From: Sporocytophaga myxococcoides
GTDB taxonomy: Bacteria; Bacteroidota; Bacteroidia; Cytophagales; Cytophagaceae
Direction: 5' to 3'
DNA length: 64,000 nt
NCBI RefSeq assembly: GCF_000775915.1
Contig: NZ_BBLT01000004.1
Location: 372,001-436,000 of the forward strand
Shown here: piece by piece, positions 55,995 through 64,000 of the stretch
Layout: every line of letters starts with the position of its first letter
How positions within the stretch are numbered: position 1 is the stretch's first letter
Notes under the pieces: generated by a model
Database searches by the model: none
What the model was told of the DNA's origin: nothing
Seen by the model: the letters and a program-made list of their open reading frames with translations, nothing else
Position numbers and translations under genes: made by a program

Positions 55995-57305
55995 TCAGAA
56001 TTCAGTACAACCAGGATCTGGCGATCCGGATTTTCTTCTGGCTTTCCCGTTTATATCTTCATCTACAGAAAAAACATCCTGCCGCCTCCCTTTTTGAGCG
56101 ACCTCAGAAACAAAAGCACTCTGAAGCAAAGGTTTAAGTAACGATTTTTTATTTGAAGTGAAGTTTCCTTCTGTTTTGGCTTCAGCCTTATCTCCGAAGG
56201 ATATGTAATAATCTTTCTTATCGCCAGGCTCTCCTGTCCTTACTATTACATTATTAAGAATATAGTTATCTGTTAATTCATTAGACATTTTAATTCCCTG
56301 CTTTTTCGGATTTAAAATAGAATTGTTAACTAAAATTATTTTGGAAGAATCCCTTACTTCTCTATTGTCACAAAAGATACCAAACTCACCGCAGTTTGAA
56401 ATAAGGTTGTTATAAATAATATTATCTCCTATCCCAAGAACAATAATACCATTGCCCATTCCGTTTGACACTCTGTTGTTATATACAAGCCCTGTAGTGC
56501 CAAGCCCTACCTGAATGCCGTTTCTCTGAGAACCTATATTAGCGAGACCAAAACTATCGATACTGTTATTAAAGATTTCTGCATTGCTTACAGCACATCC
56601 CAGTTGCAAACCATCCCATTGCGTATTCGAAATCTTATTGTTAAAAATTTTTACATTTTTCAATTCATGTGGATAGAGCAATGTATCGGGACATTTCTTA
56701 TTTCCATTCCACCCACTATAAAAAGAGTTGCCAACATAAAGTGCTTCACCTTTAACATGATGAATGTAGTTATGATGAATAGATACGTTTTTTTGAACAA
56801 AGGTGCCTCTATTGTAATTACCATCACATTCAGGGTCTGTTTTAGCCATAATACCGGCAAAGCCACTATTCCTTATTTCCATATGGTCGATTTCAAAATC
56901 TGAACTCCCTTTACCCACCATGATACCACTAGCTCCTTTTTTGGTGGAGTCAATTAAAAAACCATATTCGAAGTTTTCATCTCCCGTCCCTGTAAGTTTT
57001 ATGTAATGACAGTTGTCTAATTTTATTCCATAACCCAATACCAGATTAGAAATCTCGACTCTTCCTCCACAATTAATGACCTTTACAGGATTTAGCGAAT
57101 CACCCTCAATATTAATAAGTTGAAGATTTTTCCTCTTTCCAGCCATAATACAAACAACGTCTCCTGGCTTTATAAAAGTTTTCAATCCGTTAATTTGCTC
57201 AGTTTCAGGCAATATTCTAAAATCGCATTGACATGAGGGCTCCTCAAAATTAAAATTCAAAAAAAAGAATAAGAAGGTTAAGGGAAGAAATAATCTGATA
57301 ATCAT
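55995..57305 (-). CDS. Right-handed beta-helix secreted protein (family copy 2)
   Basis: A 436-aa paralogue with signal peptide but no T9SS domain or lipobox, so it should be periplasmic or exported some other way. It begins with PSCQCDFRILPETEQINGLK and has the same family motifs SGFAGIMAKTDPECDG, NYIHHVKGEALYVGNSFY and WDGLQLGCAVSN. The beta-helix fills most of the protein and ends with GSPDPGCTEF. The gene is 93 bp upstream of copy 1 on the same strand. Confidence 0.78.
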   Translation of the reverse strand: MIIRLFLPLTFLFFFLNFNFEEPSCQCDFRILPETEQINGLKTFIKPGDVVCIMAGKRKNLQLINIEGDSLNPVKVINCGGRVEISNLVLGYGIKLDNCHYIKLTGTGDENFEYGFLIDSTKKGASGIMVGKGSSDFEIDHMEIRNSGFAGIMAKTDPECDGNYNRGTFVQKNVSIHHNYIHHVKGEALYVGNSFYSGWNGNKKCPDTLLYPHELKNVKIFNNKISNTQWDGLQLGCAVSNAEIFNNSIDSFGLANIGSQRNGIQVGLGTTGLVYNNRVSNGMGNGIIVLGIGDNIIYNNLISNCGEFGIFCDNREVRDSSKIILVNNSILNPKKQGIKMSNELTDNYILNNVIVRTGEPGDKKDYYISFGDKAEAKTEGNFTSNKKSLLKPLLQSAFVSEVAQKGRRQDVFSVDEDINGKARRKSGSPDPGCTEF

Positions 57306-57366
57306 TAATTAAGCTTTTAGATAAAAAAGAAATATAAAAACATTTGTTTAAAAATATTAATAAAAA

Positions 57367-57391
57367 AAATACCCGGCAAGGCCGGGTATTT
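57367..57391 (-). terminator. Terminator of beta-helix gene copy 3
   Basis: AAATACCCGGC (57367-57377) and GCCGGGTATTT (57381-57391) form a perfect 11-bp stem with a 3-nt loop; on the minus strand it is followed by a long T run. Confidence 0.93.
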
Positions 57392-57412
57392 AAGTTTAAC
57401 TTTTTAAGATGA

Positions 57413-59944
57413 TTATTTTACTAGATTAAAGTTCACTGATAACGTAGTCCCTGCAGTTCCTTTAGTTCCCGCCTGGGTATAAGGAGTTGCGGATACAGTG
57501 TGATTTCCAAAGGCAAGGTAATAAGATCCATAATTTCCATTATTATCACCTCCTATAGCAAACGGAGCTTCGCTTTCGATTCTGCCTGCTTTGCCATCCA
57601 TTTTGAAAGCAACACTTTTTACTTCGGCACCTGTATTTGCCCTTATATTGATTTTGTTTGCTTTAAGAGCAGAAAGGCTGATGGTAGCTCCATTAGTAAT
57701 CGTTGCTATATCTCTATTTGTTTCAGAATTGACTAGAGTGAAACTAACAACAGTATTACCAGTCGAAGGTGTTGGAGTTGTTACTGCTCCATTTGTTACA
57801 GTGAAAGATATCTCAGTAGTTCCACCAACAGTTCCTTGTGCATTAGCGTCAGAATAATCAGTTACGGATAATTTACGACTTCCCTCTGCAAATGTGCCAG
57901 GCTTATAATCACTTCCTGCATCTCCAAACATTGTTATAGGAGCATAGCTTTCTGTATTAACAACAGCACCATCCAATTTAAACTGCACGCTTCCTGCAAA
58001 TCCTGAAGCCACATTAGCTCTGACATTGATATTCTTTGTACCTATTTTAGAATAGTCAATAACTGCGCCATTTGTCAAGGTCATGATATCTTTATCAGTG
58101 TCAGCATTAACAAGAGTAACGCTCGTTACTTTAGTTGCTCCGGGAGTCGGAGTGGTAGTCGCTCCGTTTGTTACAGTGAAAGAAATCTCAGTAGTTCCTC
58201 CTACTGATCCCTGTGCATTTGCACTTGCGTAATCTGTTACAGCTAACTTGTGACTTCCTGCAGCAAAGGTACCTGGCTTATAATCAGCGCCTTCATCACC
58301 AAACATAGTTATAGGAGCGTAGCTTTCAGTATTAACAACTGCACCGTTTAATTTAAACTGCACGCTTCCTGCAAATCCTGATGCTACATTAGCTCTGACA
58401 TTGATATTCTTTGTACCTATTTTAGAATAATCAATTACTGCACCATTAGATAAAGTCATGATATCTTTGTCAGTATCAGCGTTAACAAGGGTAATGCTAG
58501 TTACTTTTGTTCCTCCTGGTGTTGGTGTTGGAGTTGGTGTTGGTGTCGTACCACCACCAGTACCTGGATTTGGATTTACAGAAGTTCCTGAAGAAGTACC
58601 TTCGTATGCTCCGATATCATATCCATTACCTGTAGGTCTTGCTGTGCTTGAGAAATCATAAGTAACACCGAAAGAAGAAACGTCAGCACCTTTGTCGATG
58701 GCAGGAGAACCTGCAGCTAGGCGATAATCTCCGCCAGAAGCATTCACAAACTTAACATCAGCAACGTTCATTGTTGTATAGTTGTTTTTGTCTGTTACTT
58801 TGGCACTGTTTCTGGAATTGATAAACTTGCCCGTTTTAGGATTTACGATAATGTTATTGATAACATTATTCATCGGTATTTTTCCAGCAGCTATCATGAA
58901 ACCATCAGATCCACTATTGATAATTGTGTTGTTGATGAAGCTGAATGCTTGTCCTGGAGTATACCTGGTATCGGCATATACACCATATGCACCTGCATTG
59001 AGTATTAAATTGTTATACACTACATTATCACCATATCCAAGGCATATAATACCGTTACCCGGACCATTTTTGATAATATTATTATAACATTTTCCACCGG
59101 TACCTTCACCTAACTGAAGACCATTATTCTGGTGGGCTGCAAATGGATCTCTACCATAATTTTCAATCGTGTTATCAAAGATCTCACAACCTTTTGTTGC
59201 GCAACCAACCTGAATCCCTTCGCAGCCGGTATTAACAACTTTGTTTTTGAATAGACGAAGCCCTTCTACAGTGTGAGGCGTGATAGTTCCACACGAAAGG
59301 TTTCTACCTGAAGCGTAGAATGAGTTACCAATATAAAAACCTTCACCAGTAACATCGTGAACATAGTTATCATGAATAGAAATATCTCTCATCGTAAAGT
59401 TTCCATTCCATGTAGCCGGATCACAAGTTGGATCTGTCTTACCCATTAAGCCTGCAAAGCCAATGTTGCTGATTTCTACATTAGAAACCTCCCAGTTGGT
59501 AGACAAGCTTTCAAAAGTAACACCGATATGCGAACCTTTTACGTGGATTCCATACTGATCATTCGATCCATTACCAGCCAATTTCACATATTTACAATTT
59601 GAAAATTTCAAACCATAGCCGTTGCTGCTGGATGCACTGATAGTCACTTTACCATTTGAGTTTACAAAGGTAATTGGTTTGCCAGCCTGGCCTTGAAAAT
59701 TTTTCAACCAAAGCGGACCTCTGGTACCAGCTTCGATACATACAACGCTTCCCGCAGGAAGATTAAGCGTACTTCCGTCAACTACTGTTTGACTTGTTTT
59801 AATTGTATAGACGCATGAATATCCCTCAGCAGCAGCTAAACTACTTTCAGCTGCATTATTTTTGGTGACTTCATGTTCTTTTTTACAAGAGGTAATAGAA
59901 ATACCCATGACACATAAGGCCATCAAAATACTAGATCTTCTCAT
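57413..59944 (-). CDS. Beta-helix lipoprotein with Thr-Pro linker and three Ig-like repeats (family copy 3)
   Basis: An 843-aa predicted surface lipoprotein: signal sequence with Cys at residue 20 (MRRSSILMALCVMGISITSC), beta-helix (about 40-455) with FAGLMGKTDPTCDPATWNG, DNYVHDVTGEGFYIGNSFY and CEGIQVGCATKGCE, then a TPTPTPTPTPG linker and three Ig-like domains. Domains 1 and 2 are near identical (125-aa unit; VTSVTLVNADTDKDIMTL), domain 3 is diverged (VVSFTLVNSETNRDIATI). The first two repeats and the linker point to recent DNA duplication. Its paralogue at 60358 has one Ig-like domain. Confidence 0.85.
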   Translation of the reverse strand: MRRSSILMALCVMGISITSCKKEHEVTKNNAAESSLAAAEGYSCVYTIKTSQTVVDGSTLNLPAGSVVCIEAGTRGPLWLKNFQGQAGKPITFVNSNGKVTISASSSNGYGLKFSNCKYVKLAGNGSNDQYGIHVKGSHIGVTFESLSTNWEVSNVEISNIGFAGLMGKTDPTCDPATWNGNFTMRDISIHDNYVHDVTGEGFYIGNSFYASGRNLSCGTITPHTVEGLRLFKNKVVNTGCEGIQVGCATKGCEIFDNTIENYGRDPFAAHQNNGLQLGEGTGGKCYNNIIKNGPGNGIICLGYGDNVVYNNLILNAGAYGVYADTRYTPGQAFSFINNTIINSGSDGFMIAAGKIPMNNVINNIIVNPKTGKFINSRNSAKVTDKNNYTTMNVADVKFVNASGGDYRLAAGSPAIDKGADVSSFGVTYDFSSTARPTGNGYDIGAYEGTSSGTSVNPNPGTGGGTTPTPTPTPTPGGTKVTSITLVNADTDKDIMTLSNGAVIDYSKIGTKNINVRANVASGFAGSVQFKLNGAVVNTESYAPITMFGDEGADYKPGTFAAGSHKLAVTDYASANAQGSVGGTTEISFTVTNGATTTPTPGATKVTSVTLVNADTDKDIMTLTNGAVIDYSKIGTKNINVRANVASGFAGSVQFKLDGAVVNTESYAPITMFGDAGSDYKPGTFAEGSRKLSVTDYSDANAQGTVGGTTEISFTVTNGAVTTPTPSTGNTVVSFTLVNSETNRDIATITNGATISLSALKANKINIRANTGAEVKSVAFKMDGKAGRIESEAPFAIGGDNNGNYGSYYLAFGNHTVSATPYTQAGTKGTAGTTLSVNFNLVK
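57800..58554 (-). repeat. Tandem 375-bp coding repeat with hexanucleotide linker
   Basis: Two near-identical copies, with matching segments at 57801 and 58176 (375 bp = 125 codons apart), encode the first two Ig-like domains of the lipoprotein. The linker is a hexanucleotide array, (GGTGTT)-type units at 58518-58547, coding Thr-Pro dipeptides. Length changes in it keep frame. Confidence 0.8.
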
Positions 59945-60297
59945 TTTTAATGTGTTTTTGTTAAGAGTACAAAAGATTTGTTTGGATTTTACCGCAATTA
60001 AAGGCCAATCGATTGTTTAATAAGGTGCTTTTCCAGCACGGGCGAAATTGCTTATTGTTTCTGCGCAGAATTTAACTGCCTTAAGCACGATAAAAAGTAG
60101 AGGTCTAACTTATAGGTACTTGAGATTTATTGGAAATAATTTTGACAAATTTTGCTTTACAGCTTTGCTTTGTTTAGTTAAGAAACGGAGTATCAAATAT
60201 CATATTGCCTTTATGTTGAGAGCTCCATTTCATACTCCTTAAAAACTTTAAAATAATATGTAAATTATATTTTGCCATGTATTTTTAATGAAATATC
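59945..60297. other. Non-coding stretch upstream of beta-helix copy 3
   Basis: No gene. The part just before the gene shows local similarity to the region upstream of the paralogue at 62127 (both have GCC(C)AAT near TGTTTAAT), so the promoters probably arose by the same duplication. An open frame at 60048-60242 is not supported. Confidence 0.4.
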
Positions 60298-60324
60298 CGG
60301 AAACCTCTGATATAGAGGCTTCCG
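60298..60324 (-). terminator. Probable terminator of beta-helix copy 4
   Basis: CGGAA and CCTCT (60298-60308) pair with AGAGG and TTCCG (60314-60324) around one A-C mismatch; loop GATAT. The minus strand then reads GATATTTCATT, so the T tract is weak. Confidence 0.55.
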
Positions 60325-60357
60325 AACACCTCATAATGACTACAATTTATGTATGTA

Positions 60358-62127
60358 TCAGCTTACTACATTAATTGATACTGTGTATAAAGGACCTGCT
60401 GTACCTGAAGCTCCTTCTTTAGTATATGGAACCGTTGTGATAGTATGTACTCCCAATGCAGGTGTCCATGGATTATAATTACCAACTCCTGCATCTCCAT
60501 ACATGCTAAATGGCACACCGTTTTCAGTTCTAACATTCACCCCATCATATTTAAAAATCACACTTTTAGTTTCTGCCGATGTATTTGCACGAACATTTAT
60601 TTTATTCGTACCGAGTGCACTAAAGCTAATTTTTGCACCATTGGATATTGTCATGATATCTTTTCCTGTAGTTGCATTTACAAGAGTTAAGCTGGTAATC
60701 TGAGCTGTGCCGGTTGAACTAGCAGGTGCACCTGCAGAACCAGAAGTAATATTTGAAAGCGAAGAACTGCTTCCTTCAAATGCTCCGATATCATATGCCA
60801 CGCCGCTTGGTCTTCTTCCTCCGCCAAAATCAGAAGTAATGCCATAAGAGCTTGTATTCATCCCTTTATCAATGGCAGGAGAACCAGAAGCTATTCTGTA
60901 ATCATTACCTGAAGGATTTACGAATTTAACTTCAGCCATAGTAGCAGCATTAAGGTTATTGGAAGATGTTAGTTTTACATTACCACTTCTCGTTGAAATA
61001 AACTTACCATTTTTAGGCGCGGCAATAATGTTATTTACAACATAGTTCATCGGAATTTTTTCAGAATAAACCATTATACCATCTTTCCCACTGTTAACAA
61101 TAGTATTATTAGCTAATTTGAAAAACTGGCCTGGTGTAAATCTTGAATCAGAGAAGATACCAAATGATCCTGCATTTATAATTAAATTATTATAAACAAC
61201 ATTGTCACCATAACCAAGGCAGATAATACCATTACCAGGACCGTTTTTAATAATGTTATTATAGCACAAACCGCCTGTTCCTTCTCCTATTTGAAGACCA
61301 TTGTTTTGGTTTGCAGCGAAAGGGTCTTTACCAAAGTTTTCTATAGAGTTGTTGTAAATTTCACAACCCTTGATAGCACATCCGACCTGAATACCTTCAC
61401 AACCGCTGTTTAATACTCTGTTATTATAGATTTTAACTCCCTCTATGCTATGCGGAGAAATATTTCCACATGACAGGCTTCTTCCACCTTCATAGAATGA
61501 GTTTCCAATATAGAAACCTTCCCCGGTTACATCGTGAACGTAGTTATCATGAGCAGATACATCTCTCATTGTAAAATTTCCTCTCCATGTAGCTGGATCA
61601 CATGAAGGATCAGTTTTTCCCATTAAGCCTGCAAATCCTATCTTACTTATTTCCACATTGGAAATTTCCCAATTTGTAGACAATGCCTCAAAGCTAACTC
61701 CTATATGAGATCCGGTTACATGAATTCCGTACTGATCAGAAGAGCCATTGCCGGCAACTTTTACATATTTACAATTGGCCAGTTTTAGTCCATATCCATT
61801 GCTGGGAGAACATTGTATTGTTACTTTTCCATTTCCGTTTACAAAAGTAATTGGCTTTCCGGGCTGACCGGTAAAATTCTTAAGCACCAGTGGCCCTCTG
61901 GTACCTGCTTCTATACAAACTACACTTCCTGCTGGAATATTAAGCGTACTTCCATCTACAATAGGTTGATTAGCCTTTATGGTATAGGTACAAGCATATC
62001 CTTCAACTCCTGCGCTGTCTCCGACAGCCATAGAAGGCTTAACATTTTCAATGTCATGTTCCTTTTTACAAGAGGCAAAAGAAATACCTATGGCACACAA
62101 TGCCATCAAAATACTGGATCGTCTCAT
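60358..62127 (-). CDS. Beta-helix lipoprotein with one Ig-like domain (family copy 4)
   Basis: A 589-aa lipoprotein with the signal MRRSSILMALCAIGISFASC, nearly the same as copy 3. The beta-helix carries FAGLMGKTDPSCDPATWRG, DNYVHDVTGEGFYIGNSFY and SGCEGIQVGCAIKGCEI. A short Ser-rich linker replaces the Thr-Pro array of copy 3, followed by a single Ig-like domain (QITSLTLVNATTGKDIMTIS). The two genes are clear duplicates; differences are in the linker and Ig number. A role in binding surface glycans is plausible. Confidence 0.85.
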   Translation of the reverse strand: MRRSSILMALCAIGISFASCKKEHDIENVKPSMAVGDSAGVEGYACTYTIKANQPIVDGSTLNIPAGSVVCIEAGTRGPLVLKNFTGQPGKPITFVNGNGKVTIQCSPSNGYGLKLANCKYVKVAGNGSSDQYGIHVTGSHIGVSFEALSTNWEISNVEISKIGFAGLMGKTDPSCDPATWRGNFTMRDVSAHDNYVHDVTGEGFYIGNSFYEGGRSLSCGNISPHSIEGVKIYNNRVLNSGCEGIQVGCAIKGCEIYNNSIENFGKDPFAANQNNGLQIGEGTGGLCYNNIIKNGPGNGIICLGYGDNVVYNNLIINAGSFGIFSDSRFTPGQFFKLANNTIVNSGKDGIMVYSEKIPMNYVVNNIIAAPKNGKFISTRSGNVKLTSSNNLNAATMAEVKFVNPSGNDYRIASGSPAIDKGMNTSSYGITSDFGGGRRPSGVAYDIGAFEGSSSSLSNITSGSAGAPASSTGTAQITSLTLVNATTGKDIMTISNGAKISFSALGTNKINVRANTSAETKSVIFKYDGVNVRTENGVPFSMYGDAGVGNYNPWTPALGVHTITTVPYTKEGASGTAGPLYTVSINVVS

Positions 62128-62269
62128 TTGAAATTTTATTTAGTTAGATATTAGAGATTTATTTATGAAGCCCAATTGTTGACTGTTTAATTATATCCGG
62201 GACTTCCATAAAAAGTAGAGTTTATTCCTATAGGCTGGTTTTTAATTTATTACTGGGTTGATAGCCTTT

Positions 62270-62277
62270 TATATTTG
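62270..62277 (+). promoter_or_regulatory. Candidate -7 promoter box
   Basis: TATATTTG matches TAnnTTTG exactly, 92 bp before the glycosyltransferase ATG. There is no convincing -33 TTG at normal spacing, so this is only a candidate. Confidence 0.35.
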
Positions 62278-62369
62278 TTCATGTGTAAACACTATCACTT
62301 CTCAATCAGTTCTATTTTTAATGGAAGATTTAATTTTCCTTTTATTTTATTAAAATTCATAAAATAGAT

Positions 62370-63257
62370 ATGTCAAGATTTAGCATGCCTGCTTGGGTGT
62401 ACAGGCATAATAATATACAGTTTAAAGAGAATGATCTATATTCCCTTCAGATAGTAGATAAAATCAAAGAAAAGTTAAAAAGGTTCCAACAAGATGATCC
62501 GGAAGTAACTATTGTAATTCCGGCATATAATGAAGAGAAAAATATCCTGAGAACACTGTCATCAATTTCAGAATTAAAAACCAGCTATCGTACTGAATTG
62601 ATTGTAGCAAACAATAATTCTAAAGACAGGACACAGGAAATATTAGACAGATGTGGTGTACGATCTGTCTTCGTCAAAGACCAAGGAATCAGCTATGCAA
62701 GACAAGGAGGGCTTGAGGCAGCAAAAGCCCAAATCATCGCCAATGCTGATGCAGATTCTATTTATCCTGTTGAGTGGTTGGACACAATTATTGAACCCCT
62801 TCACAATTCTGCTATTTCATGTAGTTATGGAACATATTCATTTATTCCCGGCGAAGAGAATAACAGATTAACATTAGCATTATACGAAACCGCTGCTAAT
62901 GCTTTTTTCGCACTAAAAAGAATGCAAAGGGAATGTGTAAATGTTATGGGCTTTAATTTTGCCTATCGTAAAGCCGATGCTCTTGATGTCGGAGGTTTCT
63001 ATCATCAGCTTAACCGTAAGATAACTAAAAGAAGTGAAGACGGCTGGATGGCCATGTGTCTTACTAAAAAAGGAGATCTCCATTTGGTTGAATCTCCCCT
63101 TGCACGGGTTTGGACGAGCGACAGAAGGTTAATGGATGATGGTTCCATAGGAAAAGCACTATATAATAGAGCAAAAACCGAAATATCAAGAATAGGAATT
63201 TACTTTACTGCAAAGGGAGAAATAAATATAGAGGAAGAAAAAGCAAAAAAATTTTGA
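62370..63257 (+). CDS. Glycosyltransferase family 2
   Basis: Soluble GT-A glycosyltransferase of 295 aa. The N-terminal nucleotide-binding part is VTIVIPAYNEEKNILRTLSS and IVANNNSKDRTQEIL, the DxD-type metal site is ANADADSIYP, and the acceptor side has CVNVMGFNFAYRKAD and KRSEDGWMAMCL. It has no transmembrane helices. It probably builds or decorates a glycan, polysaccharide or glycoprotein; the sugar is unknown. It is divergent from the beta-helix lipoprotein and followed by a Kelch gene. Confidence 0.88.
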   Translation: MSRFSMPAWVYRHNNIQFKENDLYSLQIVDKIKEKLKRFQQDDPEVTIVIPAYNEEKNILRTLSSISELKTSYRTELIVANNNSKDRTQEILDRCGVRSVFVKDQGISYARQGGLEAAKAQIIANADADSIYPVEWLDTIIEPLHNSAISCSYGTYSFIPGEENNRLTLALYETAANAFFALKRMQRECVNVMGFNFAYRKADALDVGGFYHQLNRKITKRSEDGWMAMCLTKKGDLHLVESPLARVWTSDRRLMDDGSIGKALYNRAKTEISRIGIYFTAKGEINIEEEKAKKF

Positions 63258-63372
63258 TTAGTCTGACAATTTAAAATATCATAAATACAAAGAGCTTTAA
63301 GTAGTCAGAGTTTTAATTTATTCCTAACAATCAGGAAAGAGAACATTTTTATATAAAATTTAATTCATTGAA

Positions 63373-64000
63373 ATGAAAATTAATTTATATTTCTTTTTTA
63401 GCATTTACATACTCTTATTCTGCTGTAATTCATTTTGCCAGGACACGGGCTATTGGGAGACAGAATCCGAAGATCCCGATCTAATACACAGACATGAATG
63501 TAGTTATGTTGAATGCGATGGTAAATTTTATCTTATTGGAGGAAGAAGATTAGGGATCGATAAATATGTGAACATTTATGATCCTATAATTAAAGACTGG
63601 GCAAAAGGAACAACCTTGCCTCCTTCCCCGGATGCTCCATCAAAAGCATTGGAAATACACCATTTTCAAGCTGTAGCCTACGATCATAAAATTTATATTA
63701 TAAATGCATTCACAGGAAATTATCCTTCTGAAGTACCTGTAGACAGGATATATATATATGATCCCACTATTGACAATTGGTCTGAAGGACCTATTATTCC
63801 AGTTGAAAGACGAAGAGGATCGGCCGGGGTAGTTGTATACGGAGGAAAATTCTACATTGCTGGAGGACTAATTAATGGGCATAATAGTGATTATGTACCT
63901 TGGTTCGACGAATACAACCCGCAAACCAATGAATGGAAAATTTTGCCTGATGCCCCAAATGCCAGAGATCACTTTCAGGCTGTTGTACATAATGGAAAAA
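63373..64000 (+). CDS. Secreted Kelch-repeat protein (3' end beyond window)
   Basis: The ATG at 63373 begins a signal peptide (MKINLYFFFSIYILLFCC..., cleavage likely near FCQ) and about 209 codons are visible before the window ends. The mature part shows Kelch blades: CDGKFYLIGGRRLG, YDPIIKDWAKGTTLP, YDHKIYIINAFTG, YDPTIDNWSEGPIIP, YGGKFYIAGGLING and YNPQTNEWKILPDAP. A beta-propeller of at least four blades is expected, used for protein or glycan binding. In related species such proteins often end in a T9SS domain, which cannot be checked here. Confidence 0.82.
   Translation, partial: MKINLYFFFSIYILLFCCNSFCQDTGYWETESEDPDLIHRHECSYVECDGKFYLIGGRRLGIDKYVNIYDPIIKDWAKGTTLPPSPDAPSKALEIHHFQAVAYDHKIYIINAFTGNYPSEVPVDRIYIYDPTIDNWSEGPIIPVERRRGSAGVVVYGGKFYIAGGLINGHNSDYVPWFDEYNPQTNEWKILPDAPNARDHFQAVVHNGK

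Noticed and set aside
58518-58547. GGTGTT array as a phase-variation switch
   Set aside because: Units are 6 bp, so changes do not break the frame; only linker length would vary.
60048-60242. Open frame of 64 codons between the beta-helix lipoprotein genes
   Set aside because: No recognisable protein features and opposite to the surrounding operon direction.

Overview
The window comes from an AT-rich member of the Bacteroidota, most likely a polysaccharide-degrading Cytophagales (Cytophaga/Sporocytophaga-like). The evidence is a SusC/SusD pair, type IX secretion C-terminal domains (an LYPNPS-type motif followed by a short beta domain) on a GH5 enzyme and a beta-helix protein, many lipoproteins, -7 boxes close to TAnnTTTG, and a fused NagB-LmbE gene typical of the phylum. 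Species is not asserted. I saw no rRNA, tRNA, prophage or CRISPR array.

Layout. 1-9.4 kb: 5'-truncated cation/proton antiporter, Cys-rich copper-storage-like protein, FkbM methyltransferase, divergent NodB-fold deacetylase, TPR protein, a phytoene-synthase homologue lacking both Asp-rich motifs followed by IPP isomerase, and an orphan 7TMR-DISM histidine kinase. 9.4-14.8 kb (minus strand): FucP-type sugar transporter, acetyl-CoA synthetase and NagB-LmbE fusion, which together look like an amino-sugar catabolic unit. 15.2-19.9 kb: large membrane/TPR protein, cobalamin adenosyltransferase, and prfB with its programmed +1 frameshift. 20.3-26.1 kb: SusC, SusD and a PKD-domain lipoprotein, a glycan-uptake operon. 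26.2-29.8 kb: two paralogous PAS-LuxR regulators interleaved with three identically phased palindrome-promoters, each followed by a short terminated transcript; this is the most unusual region. 29.8-41.2 kb: multidomain T9SS-exported GH5 cellulase-like enzyme, GH63-like glucosidase, unknown envelope proteins, dtd and a MazG-like gene. 41.2-45.8 kb: TetR-HMA-like-MFS operon and a dienelactone hydrolase, with a complete IS701-type insertion sequence between MFS and hydrolase. 45.9-52.0 kb: HtrA protease, RlmI-like methyltransferase, lysS, outer-membrane barrel protein. 52.4-62.1 kb: four paralogous right-handed beta-helix surface proteins with a membrane glycosyltransferase and a hexapeptide acyltransferase. 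62.3-64 kb: glycosyltransferase and a Kelch-repeat secreted protein cut by the window end.

The main theme is capture and breakdown of polysaccharides at the cell surface (SusCD, GH5, GH63-like, beta-helix proteins, amino-sugar route), alongside housekeeping genes (prfB, lysS, dtd, acs, degP). The candidate for a new system is the 26.2-29.0 kb regulatory array: a 20-bp dyad merges with the -33 TTG and lies exactly 41 bp from the -7 box in all three copies. Two copies share a transcript body and a terminator with paired base changes, and the flanking LuxR-type proteins are the obvious candidate binders.
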